The notes below the pieces were generated by a model. The model searched no databases. It was given only the letters and a program-made list of their open reading frames with translations, and had not been told where the DNA came from. Position numbers and translations under genes: made by a program. A DNA stretch of 64,000 nucleotides from Pelobates cultripes (lineage: Eukaryota; Chordata; Amphibia; Anura; Pelobatidae). Positions 21,324-33,079 of this stretch are shown piece by piece. The stretch spans positions 252,105,784 to 252,169,783 of the forward strand of contig OW240912.1 in the NCBI GenBank assembly GCA_933207985.1, written 5' to 3'. Position 1 is the stretch's first letter, and the number at the start of each line of letters is the position of its first letter.

Positions 21324-24300
21324 CTACCACTGATATTTACTCCCTGGGGCTAGTGCTGGCCCTTGGTCCAGTTTAGCAAATGAATCTTCATTGATTGGAG
21401 TGCGGTTCATTTTTTCTCTTTTTCCAATAGAATGTCAGTGATGACATATGTCTACATAAAATCTCCATGTCATATTTTTTGGCATGTCAATCTCGCTCAG
21501 TTGTAAAGTTGAGCTAGTTTCATTTTTTTATTTTAAAGGCACATTCCATGCACCATAGCCAGTATGTTTGGTAACGTTACGGTCAGAGTGCCTGGGCAGT
21601 CCTTTCAGTACTATATGCTAAAGTTGAAGCCTTATCTTCACATCCACTACAGTGCTGATACTTACCCTGCTAGACATTTCAATTTTTTCCTTGCACAGAA
21701 GGACTTCTCCTACCAGACATTACAAGGTCCTGCATGAATCAATGTAGTACTTTGTATGGTGAGTTTTAGGGAGAGCTCTACCTTACTTTAGATCATAAGT
21801 TCAAGTTGTATTTCAAAATAGATTCCTGGTTTTACCACAAGTGTACTTAGTGTGTGAAGGTATTATACATTTATAATGTTTGCATTACTGCTTATATTTT
21901 GGAAGTTTGCATTTCCAAAACTGCCAATAGATACCGTACAGATATTACATAACGAGGATTTGGCCAGCTTATGCACTTTTTTTTCATCACAACTATTTTG
22001 TGTTATGAAATATACTTTTTTTTTTCTTTTTTGCAACTTTTGAAAATCTCTGAAGTATTGTGAAGACATTTGCAAAGACAATTGTGTTATCGTCGGTAGT
22101 ATATATATTACTCCTCCAACATTTTTAGAAATGATGGACCAATAAACAATTAAAATTCCCAAAGTTAGTTACATTTCTTATGTTTTCCTAAACAGCAACT
22201 ATGCTTACACATTTTCTCCAAATATTCCATTCTAACTGTAGATCCGATGTTCAAAATGTATGCTTCTTTATAACTGAATTTGCTAAATGTGTAATTTTTC
22301 TGATTTTTTTAAAATCATTTTTATCTTATGTTTTGGTTCTGCTTCTGTCCTCAAGCTACTCAGACAGAAGATACGTCCTTGTGGGTACCTCATTGAGCAT
22401 TCATTGCAACATATCCCAGAATGCTTTGCTCTAAGGACAGATAGCACTGCATGTTGGGTAAGGCACAAACATGCAAGCATCTAATCTGTGATTAGCTTAC
22501 TACCAGTGCTCGAATATGAATCTGCTACTTAAGTCATTTGGCTAGCATAAGATATAAATAACATTCTTGGCAGGCTCAGCCATGCTATGCATGACAGATA
22601 CTTAAATACAGTTTTAAAGAAACTTCATCAATTTAGTACTCTGGCTCCATAATAACACATAAGATATAAATATTTCCTTCAGCTAATACTAGCTTTGCAA
22701 TGTTTCATCTGTAATTGACTTCACTGAGACATATTTACAAGTTTATATGAATCACTAATGACCATACTGATGTTTAATCCCTTCATTTAAGAGCATGGTT
22801 AAGTACATTTCATCACAGTTCTGACATGTCAGTGGTCTTGAAGAATTTAGAACACATGCATTCTCTAAGAGATTAGTGATGCTAATAACATGTACAATAT
22901 CAAAGGGAAACAGTGATGCCATCAACAGACCTTTATAGAAAGACGCTTTATGGCAAAATATGTTTTACCCCAAGTGCCATTGACCTCTTTATGCTACTAT
23001 TGTCTGAGTATTAACCAAGTTTCAGGACATAAAAACACCAAACAAATAAGCAACTACAGAAAAAACCCTGGTTTGTGCTGCATCCCAACACAAAAGACAG
23101 GCAATAGGCACATCTTAAATATGCAGAGCCTTCTGAAAAATATACAATTTACTAAGACTACCAAATGACTAAAGACCTACAATCAAAACATAAAAACTAT
23201 TTTTTTCCAATCAAAACAACTGAATTACTCAAGAGAATGCTGTAAATATATTTGCGGTTTTCTGTTAAAAAGTAACCGAGCATATTATAATTACATGTTA
23301 TTATGCTTGTGTCTAGAGCAGAAATGAACATAATGTACTTATAATACTATTTGCAAAATAATTATAATCACGAGCTTCACTGTATGAATGTAACTCGTAA
23401 TGTACAATAGGGATAGCCCTTCTAGAGTTTTTAGACATGCATTGTGTTTATTCCCCTGGCACCAAATGTCGGGTATAAGCATCACAATAAAATACAAGCA
23501 TATATTGAGCAGCGCTTCGGAATATGTTGGTGCTTGATAAAAAAATAACATATAAAACCATAAATAAGTGGCAAGGGTGTTGTGTATTTCAGACATAGAT
23601 CATGTTAGTAAATACGTTATTCATCAGACATCTGTTGCAATTATTACAGAAGGCAAATATAAAGATTTTTTTCCAAAGAAAGCTTTGTGTAAATATGTCT
23701 GTCTGTCTGGCTATATCAAAATGAAAGCGTGACTTACAGAAAGGCACCTGAATACCACTAACCGCCAGCTAACTATGTGCTACAGTATACAGCAATTTAA
23801 TTATTTATTACTACAACAAAGAAACTAGGAATTAGTAAGGGCATCAACACAAACCTTACACAACAGCTTCAGTAGCATTGTTACAATCTCAGTCTACCAC
23901 CTCAAAGACAGAATTATTGTCTGCTTTATCGTGAAATAAAAAAAAAGGTCGTAGGAAATAAGTGTACAGATATACTATAAGGTAGATGGGGATCTAATGT
24001 ATCCTAACACTCATCCCACATTTCATCATACAGTGTTACCTATTTGCGTATGACATGTGTTAAACCTAGATTTTAGGTTTTTATTTACAACAGATAAAAA
24101 TAAATTGCTGGCTGTTAGAAAGCAAGGACATGTCCCATAAATACAATGCCATGTACGGAAATTAAAACACGACATTCTAAAATACTTGTATAACATTTAA
24201 CTACAGAAGCAAAAAGTCAAAACATTCCACCACCATTAGCAGTAAGAAGGAATCCCAGTCACAAGAACAACTTGAAAAAGCTCATAAAAAGATAAATAAA

Positions 24301-24694
24301 TCCTAATGTGTATTTTAGTTTTCAGATGATTTAACACAATGGCTATCAAGATCAACACATCTAGTTTGCACTTAGTGGGTTAAACTTGGTGCAGTTTGGT
24401 GTTCTTTTGATTAGAGATGAATAGGATGCAGGAACACAAAACATCAGCAACAAAGGAATGAAATGCCTAAACTAAACAGCTTTCAACACACACAGATACA
24501 CACACTAGAATGCCAAACCCTGCTGCACCCCATAGCTGATAGATAGCATGCTGTAATGTTTAGGTAATGCAGCTAATAATGGCACTGTTTAAGTGTAGAT
24601 GAGAGGCAGCAGGGTGATGGGTGCCAGGAGACAGCAAGCAGACAGATTGTAGTTTGCTAGTTCCCTAAAGCAAGGGCTGCCTGGGTTCTGGATG
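21324..24694. other. non-coding, presumed proximal intron of TMEM47
   Basis: AT-rich DNA with no transposon ends that I recognise. Small frames at 21863-22162, 22201-22484, 22950-23168 and 23339-23596 have no domain. No sequence resembling the second exon of TMEM47 was found on the minus strand. Confidence 0.5.
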
Positions 24695-24695
24695 G

Positions 24696-25052
<357 letters not shown>

Positions 25053-25490
25053 TCAGCAGCCGCCAGACAGCACAGGAGGAGGCTGGAACGGGGGTTTGCA
25101 GAGAGTAAAGTGAAGGTGAACAAGGCTACAGAGTGTTTCCTCTCAATAAAGATACTTTAATACTCCAAGTATTGTCTGGAGATTCTAGGAAAGTGAGGGG
25201 ATACCCTGGGCTTAGCAGCAGAGATGGGAGACAGAGGGGTTGGTCAGTGAAGTGGAAGGAGCAGGTGGTGGGTCTTTCTTGTTCAGTTCCTTCTGCAGGA
25301 GATGTTGATGATGGTTGATGATAAGAGGTGACTCCCCTCCTCTTTCTCTGTCTGACACTTGTTTTCCTTGAATCAGATGTGGCTTGCAGCTCCTTGCTCC
25401 AGGACAGAAGAGAACTGTTATCTAGTGACCTCCGTCTTTGCATAACTCACTCCCTCCCCTTCTTTTTTCTTCTCTCTGTGCCTTCTTCTG

Positions 25491-25494
<4 letters not shown>

Positions 25495-25529
<35 letters not shown>
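25495..25529. repeat. (CT)n microsatellite in the TMEM47 promoter region
   Basis: Uninterrupted CT dinucleotides for 35 bp, which read GA on the coding strand of TMEM47. It lies about 460-490 bp upstream of the start codon. Confidence 0.95.
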
Positions 25530-25532
<3 letters not shown>

Positions 25533-25572
25533 TCTCCTCCTCTTGGCTGCAAGGGGGCACCGGCCAAGTTGC

Positions 25573-25580
25573 TGACGTCA
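25573..25580. promoter_or_regulatory. CRE-like palindrome TGACGTCA
   Basis: A perfect 8-bp cAMP-response element, about 535 bp upstream of the TMEM47 start codon and just beyond the CT tract. CREB/ATF proteins bind this motif. Use at this gene is inference. Confidence 0.5.
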
Positions 25581-25668
25581 CTCCCCAGCTCTAGAGGAAG
25601 GCTAACAGAGGAGGGACAGACAGGGGAGCACAGAGAATTAAATGAATGTTACATGAAGGAGGGAAAAG

Positions 25669-25690
25669 CACACACACACACACACACACA
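25669..25690. repeat. (CA)n microsatellite
   Basis: Eleven CA dinucleotides in a row. Confidence 0.95.
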
Positions 25691-26428
25691 GATCTCAAGA
25701 GTCAGGGGTGTACGTGATTTTATATATTCATAAAATAAACAGCTATCATACCTACAGGGATTTTAACCTTGAACAGATGCAGGCTATAGCTTTTTTTTTC
25801 TTCCTGTAAGATTGCTTTAGTTCTTAATCATGTCAGCTCAGTGAAGTAGAGCTTATTATTTTCATACTTTCTCTCATGGCTTTTGGAGGAATTTACCTCA
25901 GGAATGCAATTTAGAATTTAGTTGGTAGAGTTTTTTATGTGCTAAGAAATTACTTTTTGGGAAAAAAATAAATAAAAGATGAATAATACTGTAACATTTA
26001 ATTATACCACTTTCTTCTTTCTTTATTTGACATAAAAGTTATAATAAAAACAAGACTGAATGACTTCTAAAAATCTAGTGAACTCTTCTGATTTAATTTC
26101 CATCATGGGAAAAGTATTTTAGAAACATCTGTTATGCCAAAGGCAGCCATCATCATTGGCACTGCCTTCTATTATATATATTCTTATCATATGCAAAGTT
26201 TCCATCATTTGATATATGTGGGCAAATGCAGCATTACCAGTCTAACATTTTAACAATTTGAGTGCTCACGCAGTTCTGAATTATGATTATTGGAGCCTAA
26301 GAACATTTTGAGCTTTTCCCATATTTTGCTTTAAGTTATATTCCTAAAATCTGTGCACAATTATATTAACAAAAATATAGTGGATATTTTAAAGACCGAT
26401 TCTTCTTTTTTTTTTTTTTTTAATCACA
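25691..26428. other. non-coding upstream flank of TMEM47
   Basis: AT-rich; only a T-rich run at about 26405-26422 stands out. No gene seen. Confidence 0.5.
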
Positions 26429-26429
26429 G

Positions 26430-26573
26430 ATAGAAATATAGAATGTGATGGCAGATAAAAACCGTTTTGCCCATCTAGTCTGCCCAATTTTCTAAATACT
26501 TTCATTAGTCCCTGGCCTTATCTTATATCTAGGATAGCCATATGCCTATGCCATGCATGCTTAAACTCCCTAA
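26430..26573 (-). mobile_element. CR1-like LINE 3' end, truncated
   Basis: On the minus strand the segment reads towards ATCTGCCATCACATTCTATATTTCTATC, a 3' end with a TTTCTATG-type octamer tail like CR1 LINEs. It shares its interior (GGCCAGGGACTAATGAAAGT) with the copies at 28131, 29181 and 38145. It is cut on the right where the hAT-like element begins. Confidence 0.7.
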
Positions 26574-27483
26574 TAGTGATGTACCGAACGGTTCGCCGGC
26601 GAACGGTTCCCGGCGAACATAGCATGTTCGCGTTCGCCACGGCGGGCGAACATATGCGCGGTTCGACCCACCCCCTATTCGTCATCATTGAGTAAACTTT
26701 GACCCTGTACCTCACAGTCAGCAGACACATTCCAGCCAATTAGCAGCACAGCCTCCCTAGCAGACCCTCCCACCTACTGGACAGCATCCATTTTAGATTC
26801 ATTCTCAAGCTGCATGCTTAGCAAGAGGAGGGAAAGTGTAGCTGCTGTTCATAAGATAGGGAAAAGCATAGCTAGGTTAGGGATAAGGGTATGGGTTAGG
26901 GTATGCTTTTTTTTTATTTATTTTTTCTATGTAATGTAAATGCACTTAGTTGTCTGCCACTGCTGCCAGCTTCTGTGTCAGGCTCACAGTGCCCATTTCC
27001 CCAGTCAGTGCCACCAATTACATCTGGTGTCACAATAGCTTGGATTTAAAAACAAAAAACTTTTTCACTGTTATAGATTGAATAGCAGTCAGTTGTCTGC
27101 CACTGCTGCCAGCTTCTGTGTCAGGCTCACAGTGCATACTGTGCCCATTTCCCCAGTCAGTGCCACCAATTACATCTGGTGTCACAATAGCTTGGATTTA
27201 AAAACAAAAAACTTTTTTCACTGTTATAGATTGAATAGCAGTCAGTTGTCTGCCAATGCTGCCAGCTTCTGTGTCAGGCTCACAGTGCATACTGTGCCCA
27301 TTTCCCCAGTCAGTGCCACCAATTACATCTGGTGTCACAATAGCTTGATTTAAAAACAAAAAACTTTTTTTACTGTTATAGATTGAATAGCAGTCAGTGT
27401 CCTTAAAGCGGGTGTGTTACGCTAACAGTGGATACGGTGACCAGTGCTACCAATTAGATCTGGTGCCCCAAAGCTTGGATTTA
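26574..27483. mobile_element. hAT-like element, left part, running into the assembly gap
   Basis: Begins TAGTGATGTACCGAACGG, the same TIR as the fold-back element at 12744. It shares about 190 bp with each arm of that element, including ACTTTGACCCTGTACCTCAC. Further in it has a TTAGGG-like patch (26875-26910) and then a tandem array. The right end is lost in or beyond the 100-N gap. Confidence 0.7.
26948..27483. repeat. tandem array, 143-153 bp units, 3 full copies plus a diverged partial
   Basis: Units start AGTTGTCTGCCA at 26948, 27091 and 27244. Units 2 and 3 carry a 10-bp insert (ATACTGTGCC) that unit 1 lacks. A diverged fourth unit starts at 27396 and is cut by the gap. The 91-aa frame with an internal duplication (27078-27353) is produced by this array. 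Confidence 0.9.
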
Positions 27484-27583
27484 NNNNNNNNNNNNNNNNN
27501 NNNNNNNNNNNNNNNNNNNNNNNNNNNNNNNNNNNNNNNNNNNNNNNNNNNNNNNNNNNNNNNNNNNNNNNNNNNNNNNNNNN
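27484..27583. other. assembly gap, 100 N
   Basis: Exactly 100 undetermined bases, the usual placeholder for a gap of unknown size. It separates the tandem array from the CR1 reverse-transcriptase fragment. Confidence 0.99.
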
Positions 27584-28130
27584 ATTCACAAGAAAGGTAG
27601 TAGGGAGAAGTCGGGCAACTATAGGCCAGTAAGCCTTACTTCAGTAGTGTGGAAAGTAATGCAAACCATATTAAAAGAGAGGATTGTCCTAAACATCTAA
27701 AATCACATGGATTTCAAGATCTTATACAACATATGTTTACTTAATGGGAGATCATGCCAAACTAATCTTATTGATTTTTTTGGTTGGGTAACTAAAATAA
27801 TAGATCGGGGTGGTGCAGTAGACATTGCTTACCTAGATTTCAGTAAGGCTTTTGACACTGTTCCACATAGCAGGGTCATAAATAAACTGCAATCTTTAAG
27901 TTTGGATTCCAATATTGTTGAATGGGTTAGGCAGTGGCTAAATGACAGGAAACAGAGAGTTGTTTTCAACGGAGTATATTCGAAGCATGGGCTTATCACC
28001 AGTGGGCTACCTCAGGGATCTGTACTTGGACCCATTTTCTTTAATATTTTTATGATATTGCAGAAGGTATTGATGGAAAAGTATGTATTTTTGCTGATGA
28101 CACTAAAATTTGCAACAGGGTTGATATTAA
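27584..28130 (+). pseudogene. CR1-like LINE reverse transcriptase fragment
   Basis: The conceptual translation contains NYRPVSLTS, then YLDFSKAFDTVPH, a WLNDRKQRV block and [15 protein letters not shown], then ADDTKI in another frame. These are RT motifs in the order typical of CR1-type non-LTR retrotransposons (fingers, palm motif A, QGSVLGP motif B, ADD motif C). An in-frame stop follows the first block (near 27700), and the frame shifts after GPIFFNI, so the gene is dead. The fragment ends at 28130 where a CR1 3' end in opposite orientation begins. The upstream endonuclease would lie in the gap. Confidence 0.85.
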
Positions 28131-29180
28131 TAGAAACATAGAAACATAGAATGTGATGGCAGATAAGAACCATTTGGCCCATCTAGTCTGACCAATTTTC
28201 TAAATACTTTGATTAGTCCCTGGCCTTATCTTATAGTTAGGATAGCTTTATGCCTATCCCACGCATGCTTAAACTCCATTACTGTGTTAACCTCTACCAC
28301 TTCTGCTATAAGGCTACTCCATGCATTCACTACCCTCTCAGTAAAGTAATACATCCTGATATTATTTTTAAATCTTTGCCCCTCTAATTTGTCCTCTTGT
28401 TGTGGTAGTTTTTCTTCTTTTAAATATAGTCTCTTCCTTTACTGTGTTGATTCCCTTTATGTATTTAAATGTTTCTATCATATCCCCCCGTCTCATCTTT
28501 CCTCAAAGCTGTCACGATTCGGGGAACCTAACACGCCAACACACACACACACAAAGTGCCGTACCGGACCTTAAAGTGGCCGGGCTAAGCACACAAAGAA
28601 TAGTCAGGAGACAAGCCGAGTAAGGGGAACCAGAAGACAGAATAATGATAGACAAGCCGAGGTCAAAGGGTAGGAGAAAGTCACAAAGTCGGATAAACAA
28701 GCCAGAGAGTACGTAACCAGAAACACAAGTTCAGAAGTAATACTAGCAAGTAAAGACCACAACAGGGCGGAGAGGAACAGGAAAGGTAAGTATATAAATC
28801 CATAGGTTAATTCTGATTGGATAATTTCCAATCAGAATTAACAATCACACGTGGGAGATATCTAAACCTCCCACTGTGATTGAGGCACTGTGCCTTTAAC
28901 GCCGGGTCAGGTGACTGACCCCGACGTTTGTTAAAACGGGTGGTCTCCCAGCATGCAGCGTCATGCATGCTGCCGCTGGGGGACACAGAGGAAGACGCGG
29001 GCGGCATCCGTGGCTGGGAGGATGCCGCCCGCTGAGCACACGCCAGGAAGAGGACCGCGGACGGCTGGAGGGTGAGTGCCGCAAGCGGACTGCAACCTCC
29101 CCTCGCAGCCGCCCACGGGACCCTGACAAAAGCTATATATGTTAAGTTCCTTTAACCTTTCCTTGTACGTTTTATCCTGC
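28131..29180 (-). mobile_element. CR1-like LINE 3' end, split by a solo LTR
   Basis: The minus-strand CR1 3' region is continuous as 28131-28508 plus 29134-29180. Its 3' tail is the AAACATAG repeat at 28131-28150 (TTTCTATG on the minus strand). It is interrupted by the LTR at 28510-29128, so it predates that insertion. Confidence 0.75.
28510..29128 (-). mobile_element. solo LTR (Ty3/Gypsy-like), TSD AAAGC
   Basis: 619 bp; on the plus strand it starts TGTCACGATTCGG and ends GGGACCCTGACA, flanked by AAAGC on both sides (28505-28509, 29129-29133). Read on the minus strand it has a CpG-rich first half, a TTATATAC TATA-like word after ACCTATGG, and a pyrimidine-rich second half with CTCCTGACTATTCT. 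That word also occurs in the Gypsy LTR near 59127. The shared TGTCA...TGACA ends and layout support a Gypsy origin. No internal region remains. Small frames within it are not genes. Confidence 0.85.
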
Positions 29181-29331
29181 ACAGTAAAGGAGTTTAAGCA
29201 TGCATGGGCTAGGTATAAGGCTATCCTAGCTATAAGATAAGGCCAGGGACTAATTAAAGTATTAAGAAAATTGGTAGATGAGCCGAATGGTTCTTATGTG
29301 CCGTCACATTCTATGTTTCTATGTTTCTATG
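29181..29331 (+). mobile_element. CR1-like LINE 3' end, plus orientation
   Basis: Begins ACAGTAAAGGAGTTTAAGCA and ends with three TTTCTATG-type octamers (29308-29331). It is the reverse complement of the start of the 28131 copy, so the two CR1 ends form an inverted pair around the LTR. It may be the true 3' end of the plus-strand RT fragment at 27584. It ends exactly where the copia remnant starts. Confidence 0.75.
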
Positions 29332-29344
29332 ACCAAACGTTATT

Positions 29345-29970
29345 CTATTGTTTCTGACAAGTATTAACTTAAATCCAGTTATGTGCAGATCATTGCATGT
29401 AGTAAACTGCCTATTATAGTTGATACATCTTTGTATTCACAAGATTACTGTGATCATCATGATCTAGCCTTTGTTCCACATGGTGTTGATCTTGGTTTAC
29501 AATATGTCATATCAAACTTCTCCATAATCTTTGATATGTATCTCTCTTGGTTCATCTTTACATGACCAACTCTGTTTAATTCTTCCTAGCACTTTAATCT
29601 TGAATGTGGATGTAAGCATTTCTTATACATCCTTGAGAATTATTACTACTGGCACCTATAATGAGATCATGTATCCAAATTATGAGAATCACTTTTTCAA
29701 TTTCTTACTATTTAGTGTACATGCAATGGTCTGCAAGGATTCTATATGAACTTATTTTCACTCAGATGGTCATGTAGTACTTTGTTCCAATTTTTACCTA
29801 ACTACTTGAAACTGTATAATGACTTGTTCAGCTTGAGAACTTATGATCTTATAAACCTCTGACAGTTCTACGTATAATTCTCAATCAATTGGAGCATGTA
29901 AACAGACTTTTTTCAACATCTATTAGATAAATAGTAAGCCATATTGTGCTGCTGCATTAATTCAATGCAT
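29345..29970 (-). pseudogene. copia reverse transcriptase remnant
   Basis: Translated across several frames, the minus strand gives LNKSLYSFK.LGKNWNKVL (29757-29836; compare LKKSLYGLKQ...W in copia), then IIWIHDLIIGAS (about 29645-29690), then a MNQERYISKIME block ending CKPRSTPCG (29476-29562) and IGSLLHAMICT (29383-29430). These are the standard copia RT blocks in order. The catalytic YVDD is replaced by WIHD at 29666-29677, and there are many stops. It is a fossil. RNase H would follow to the left, where a CR1 end now sits. Confidence 0.8.
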
Positions 29971-30769
29971 TCCTATGGGCAAGTTTTGATTTGTGCACTC
30001 TGTGAGGAGTATTGGATTGGACATTGGCAGAGGAGGTCATGCCTTCTTCCAAGATTTTCTGGAGATAGGAGAGCTAAGCAGGATAGAATGGGCCTTGACA
30101 CTGGAAAAAAGCTAAGTAAATTTTTTTTTTTTTCTTACACACTGGGGGAAGAGGGACCTTAAAATGCATAGGTACAGGGGCACTAAAGTCTTAGGAAGAT
30201 AGATATACAGGTTTGTATTCCTAACGCTTCAATGTTCTGTTAATGAATTAATGTTTGTAGAGTATATTTTTTTCGTAATCAGCTCTCTTTAGTTGATTAA
30301 AACCTCTAGCAACATATTTGGCATTATATGTTTCTGATCCATCAGTTTTGTTATTTATTGCACATACCCATTAACTCCCAACCCCACCCCCACTGAAAAT
30401 TTACCTTCTTGCAAAGTAGGAAAAGTGAATGTGTCATTCTTTCTTAGTGAATCAGTTTAATCTTTCAAAACATTAAGCCATAATTGTGTTCAAGGTGAGT
30501 TTGTCATGCCACCTTCAAAGGATCAATCACCATGTAAAAATAATACATTTTTGTTAATACATGGTCATTACTTAATAAATCTGAAACAGTCTTCTAAGTA
30601 ATGAGAAACTTTTTTTTCTGTTAGGGAGATTTGTACCATGATCATTCTCCGTTTGACCTTTCTCCCTTTTCTATGAGGTTGGATCACTTATGAACACTAT
30701 ATCAGCATTATCTGTTTCTGGTACAGGAGGTACATAACTCTCTGTGGGAATCCTTGCTTTTCAACAGCT

Positions 30770-31417
30770 TTCTTTGAAATAAATGTGACAAGCTTGTGTT
30801 TGAGAACTTTTCTGGTGTCATGATAATACACTAGATATGAAGAACTGTTCTTGTCATATCCAACAGAGATCCCTTTCTCACATATTGAATCTACCTTCTT
30901 CCTATCATACTTATGTTCAAAAAATCTTTATTTTAAAAAGGTTAGGTGTTTTGTCCATTAACAGATTATATGGTGTTTCTACTAGACAGTTGTTAAAGAC
31001 CCTATTTTAGATCTGAGTAGCAGTCATTACTGTGTATGTCCATAGTTCCTTTGATAATTAACTTTCAACTAACAGACATCTTGCCATTTCATATAGTGTT
31101 CTCCAGTTTCTTTCAACACATACTGTTCCTGAATAGCCATCAATGAATGCCATGGCGTATTTGAAACCTTATTTAGCTTGTGGTACAAGGGGACCTGCTA
31201 AGTCGGTATGCACCAGTTCTAGTGCTCCTATAACTCTGGCATCAGGCTCTCTGCTTCTACTTTGAACAAAGTTTTCTTGAGTGCAAATATGACAGTTTAG
31301 GTCAGACCTATCAATTTCCTTATTAATCTGAATTCCTTCTACAAAACTTTGTAACTTTGCAATGTTTTTATAATTACAGTAGCCTAGAATTTGTACCAAG
31401 TTTGAATATCGTAACAT
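30770..31417 (-). pseudogene. copia integrase remnant
   Basis: The open frame 31169-31417 contains NIAKLQSFVEGIQI, then CHIC and ELVHTDLAGPLVP. This is the GAG-pre-integrase/zinc-binding end followed by the first strand of the integrase core with its Asp (HTDLAGP). Downstream the minus strand continues AFIDGYSG...CVERNW, then VETPYNLLMDKTPN and the block GISVGYDKNSSSYLVYYHDT (30778-30895), the usual copia integrase C-terminal region. Stops and frameshifts separate the blocks. The second Asp and the Glu of the core are not readable. Confidence 0.8.
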
Positions 31418-31439
31418 GAATGACAGAAATCTTAATTTT

Positions 31440-31760
31440 CACCAATTGTATTTAATAGTAAATTCTGTTGTATTATTGAATTTTTGATCTGGTGCCGTGT
31501 TTGCAAATGATTTTCCTTCTGCTTCGCTTAACGTTAACTCTTGCTCATTTATTTGTTTTTGCCTCTACAGAGAAAATGTCTTGAGGATGCAAAAATATAT
31601 ACAATGCTACCATTAGTATTGCTATTGCTAACACTAAATTTCCTATACTGTTAAATAAGCAATTCTCTGCATCACCTCTCTTAAGTGCCACACCTGCTAC
31701 CTATTACCCATCTGCAAGCTCCAAATGTCGCTCTGGCATAAAGGTGTTTTTAAAACTTTT
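31440..31760 (-). pseudogene. copia protease flank remnant
   Basis: The minus strand reads ERHLELADG ... AGVALKRGDAE, then LYIFLHPQDIFSVEA, then a KHGT word and a YNW-like end before the pre-integrase. ADG...G.GDA and YPQDIFSV-like words are found between the protease and integrase in vertebrate copia elements. The DSGA active site was not seen; it would lie under or beyond the hAT insertion at 31899. Confidence 0.65.
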
Positions 31761-31898
31761 AAACATTTAAGTTAAAGTAATTATGAGGATTGTTGTCCTT
31801 GTGTTGACTATAAGCCTTTTTGGTCTATGGCCTTTTAACCCATCAAGTTAGTCATCTCTAACTTTGAAAACATGAATGTCTGTTATCATTATCTAGTG

Positions 31899-32649
31899 CA
31901 GTGGTAGGCAACCTTTTAGGAGTAGTGTGCCAAAACGAGATCTTGATGTCCCTTGGTGGTACTATATATATATTCTTTTAATGGAGGTGTGTATGTTGAT
32001 GTATTGTGCTTGTGTTATTTATGGATGCTGCAGTCACTTTTGTGTGTATGTGGGCTGTTATATTGTATATGTTCATGAGTAGTTTGTGGTATATTGTGTG
32101 ATACCCATGAATGTGGGCTATGTATTGGGGCTGCTCGTGGAATTTTGTGTGTAGATGATATGTTACATAGTGTGTTTGGTGTTGTGTGTATCTGTAGGGC
32201 TGCTTGTGGGGTTGTGTATGTGGATTGTCCGTGGTGTTGTATTTGTGGAGACTTTGGATGTGGGCTTTTTGTATTAGTTGTATGAGGGCAGGCTTCTTCT
32301 GCAGCTCTGTATATATCTAGCAGTGTGAATGGCTTCCCTCGGGTCCAGGTAAAGGTCAAGGACCGGAGCTGGCATATCTGTCGTGTGCTGCTCTAATCCA
32401 GTGCAGCTTTCTGTTCACAAGTGTGGAGATGAAGTGACCTGAGATCACTTCCTATAAGTGCTGCAATGTGTAAATTGAGGATTGTCACTTGTCACCTGCA
32501 ATCACCACTCAGGTTGTACTAGCAGATATCTGAAGTCCCACTGGAACTCCTGATATTCCAGAACCTATTTGACTTTTCCAGCCTTGAGTACCATGCAATG
32601 GCATCTCCAGTGCCATGCATGCACATGTGCCATAGGTTGCTGACCTCTG
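31899..32649. mobile_element. hAT-type element, 751 bp
   Basis: Starts CAGTGGTAGGCAACCT and ends AGGTTGCTGACCTCTG, with flanks ATCTAGTG (31891-31898) and ATCAAGTG (32650-32657), an 8-bp duplication with one mismatch. The interior is TG-rich with GTTGTGTGTAT-type repeats (32030-32280). No transposase. The frames at 32015-32359 and 32094-32285 are repeat-derived. It splits the copia remnant. Confidence 0.85.
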
Positions 32650-32962
32650 ATCAAGTGTGTGAGTTGATCTGCGTTGATATTTGGTTGGTGTTTTTACTGT
32701 GAATATTTGCTTATATTTTTTGATGGGTTCAGCAATTATGTCACAATGAGCACATGTTGATTGCTATTTATCTTGCATTTTTTATTAATAGAAGGTTGCA
32801 CTAGTGTTTCTGCAATTTGTTTGCAAGAAACTTTTTTTGCTTTGCACAAAATTTTGCACTTAAAAGGGATATCCACCATTTTTTACTGCACTTATTTTAT
32901 AATGGTATATAATTGTGAGCACCTATTTTAGCCTTTTATTTTTTGGTTGTTATTATCTAGTT

Positions 32963-33079
32963 CAGGGGTATGCAACCTTCGGCACTCCAGATATTCTGGA
33001 CTACATCCCCCATAATTCTCTTACATCCATGGAAGGTGTAGTCCAAAATATCTGGAGTGCTGAAGGTTGCCTATGCCTG
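32963..33079. mobile_element. hAT-type MITE, 117 bp
   Basis: Starts CAGGGGTATGCAACCTTCGG and ends GAAGGTTGCCTATGCCTG. The whole element folds back (GGCACTCCAGATATTCTGGA against its complement). Flanks are ATCTAGTT (32955-32962) and ATCTAGTG (33080-33087), with one mismatch. It sits inside the copia remnant. Confidence 0.9.

Noticed and set aside
26870..26912. TTAGGG-like words, possible interstitial telomere
   Set aside because: Only two exact TTAGGG units with irregular spacing inside an hAT-like element; too few for a telomeric tract.
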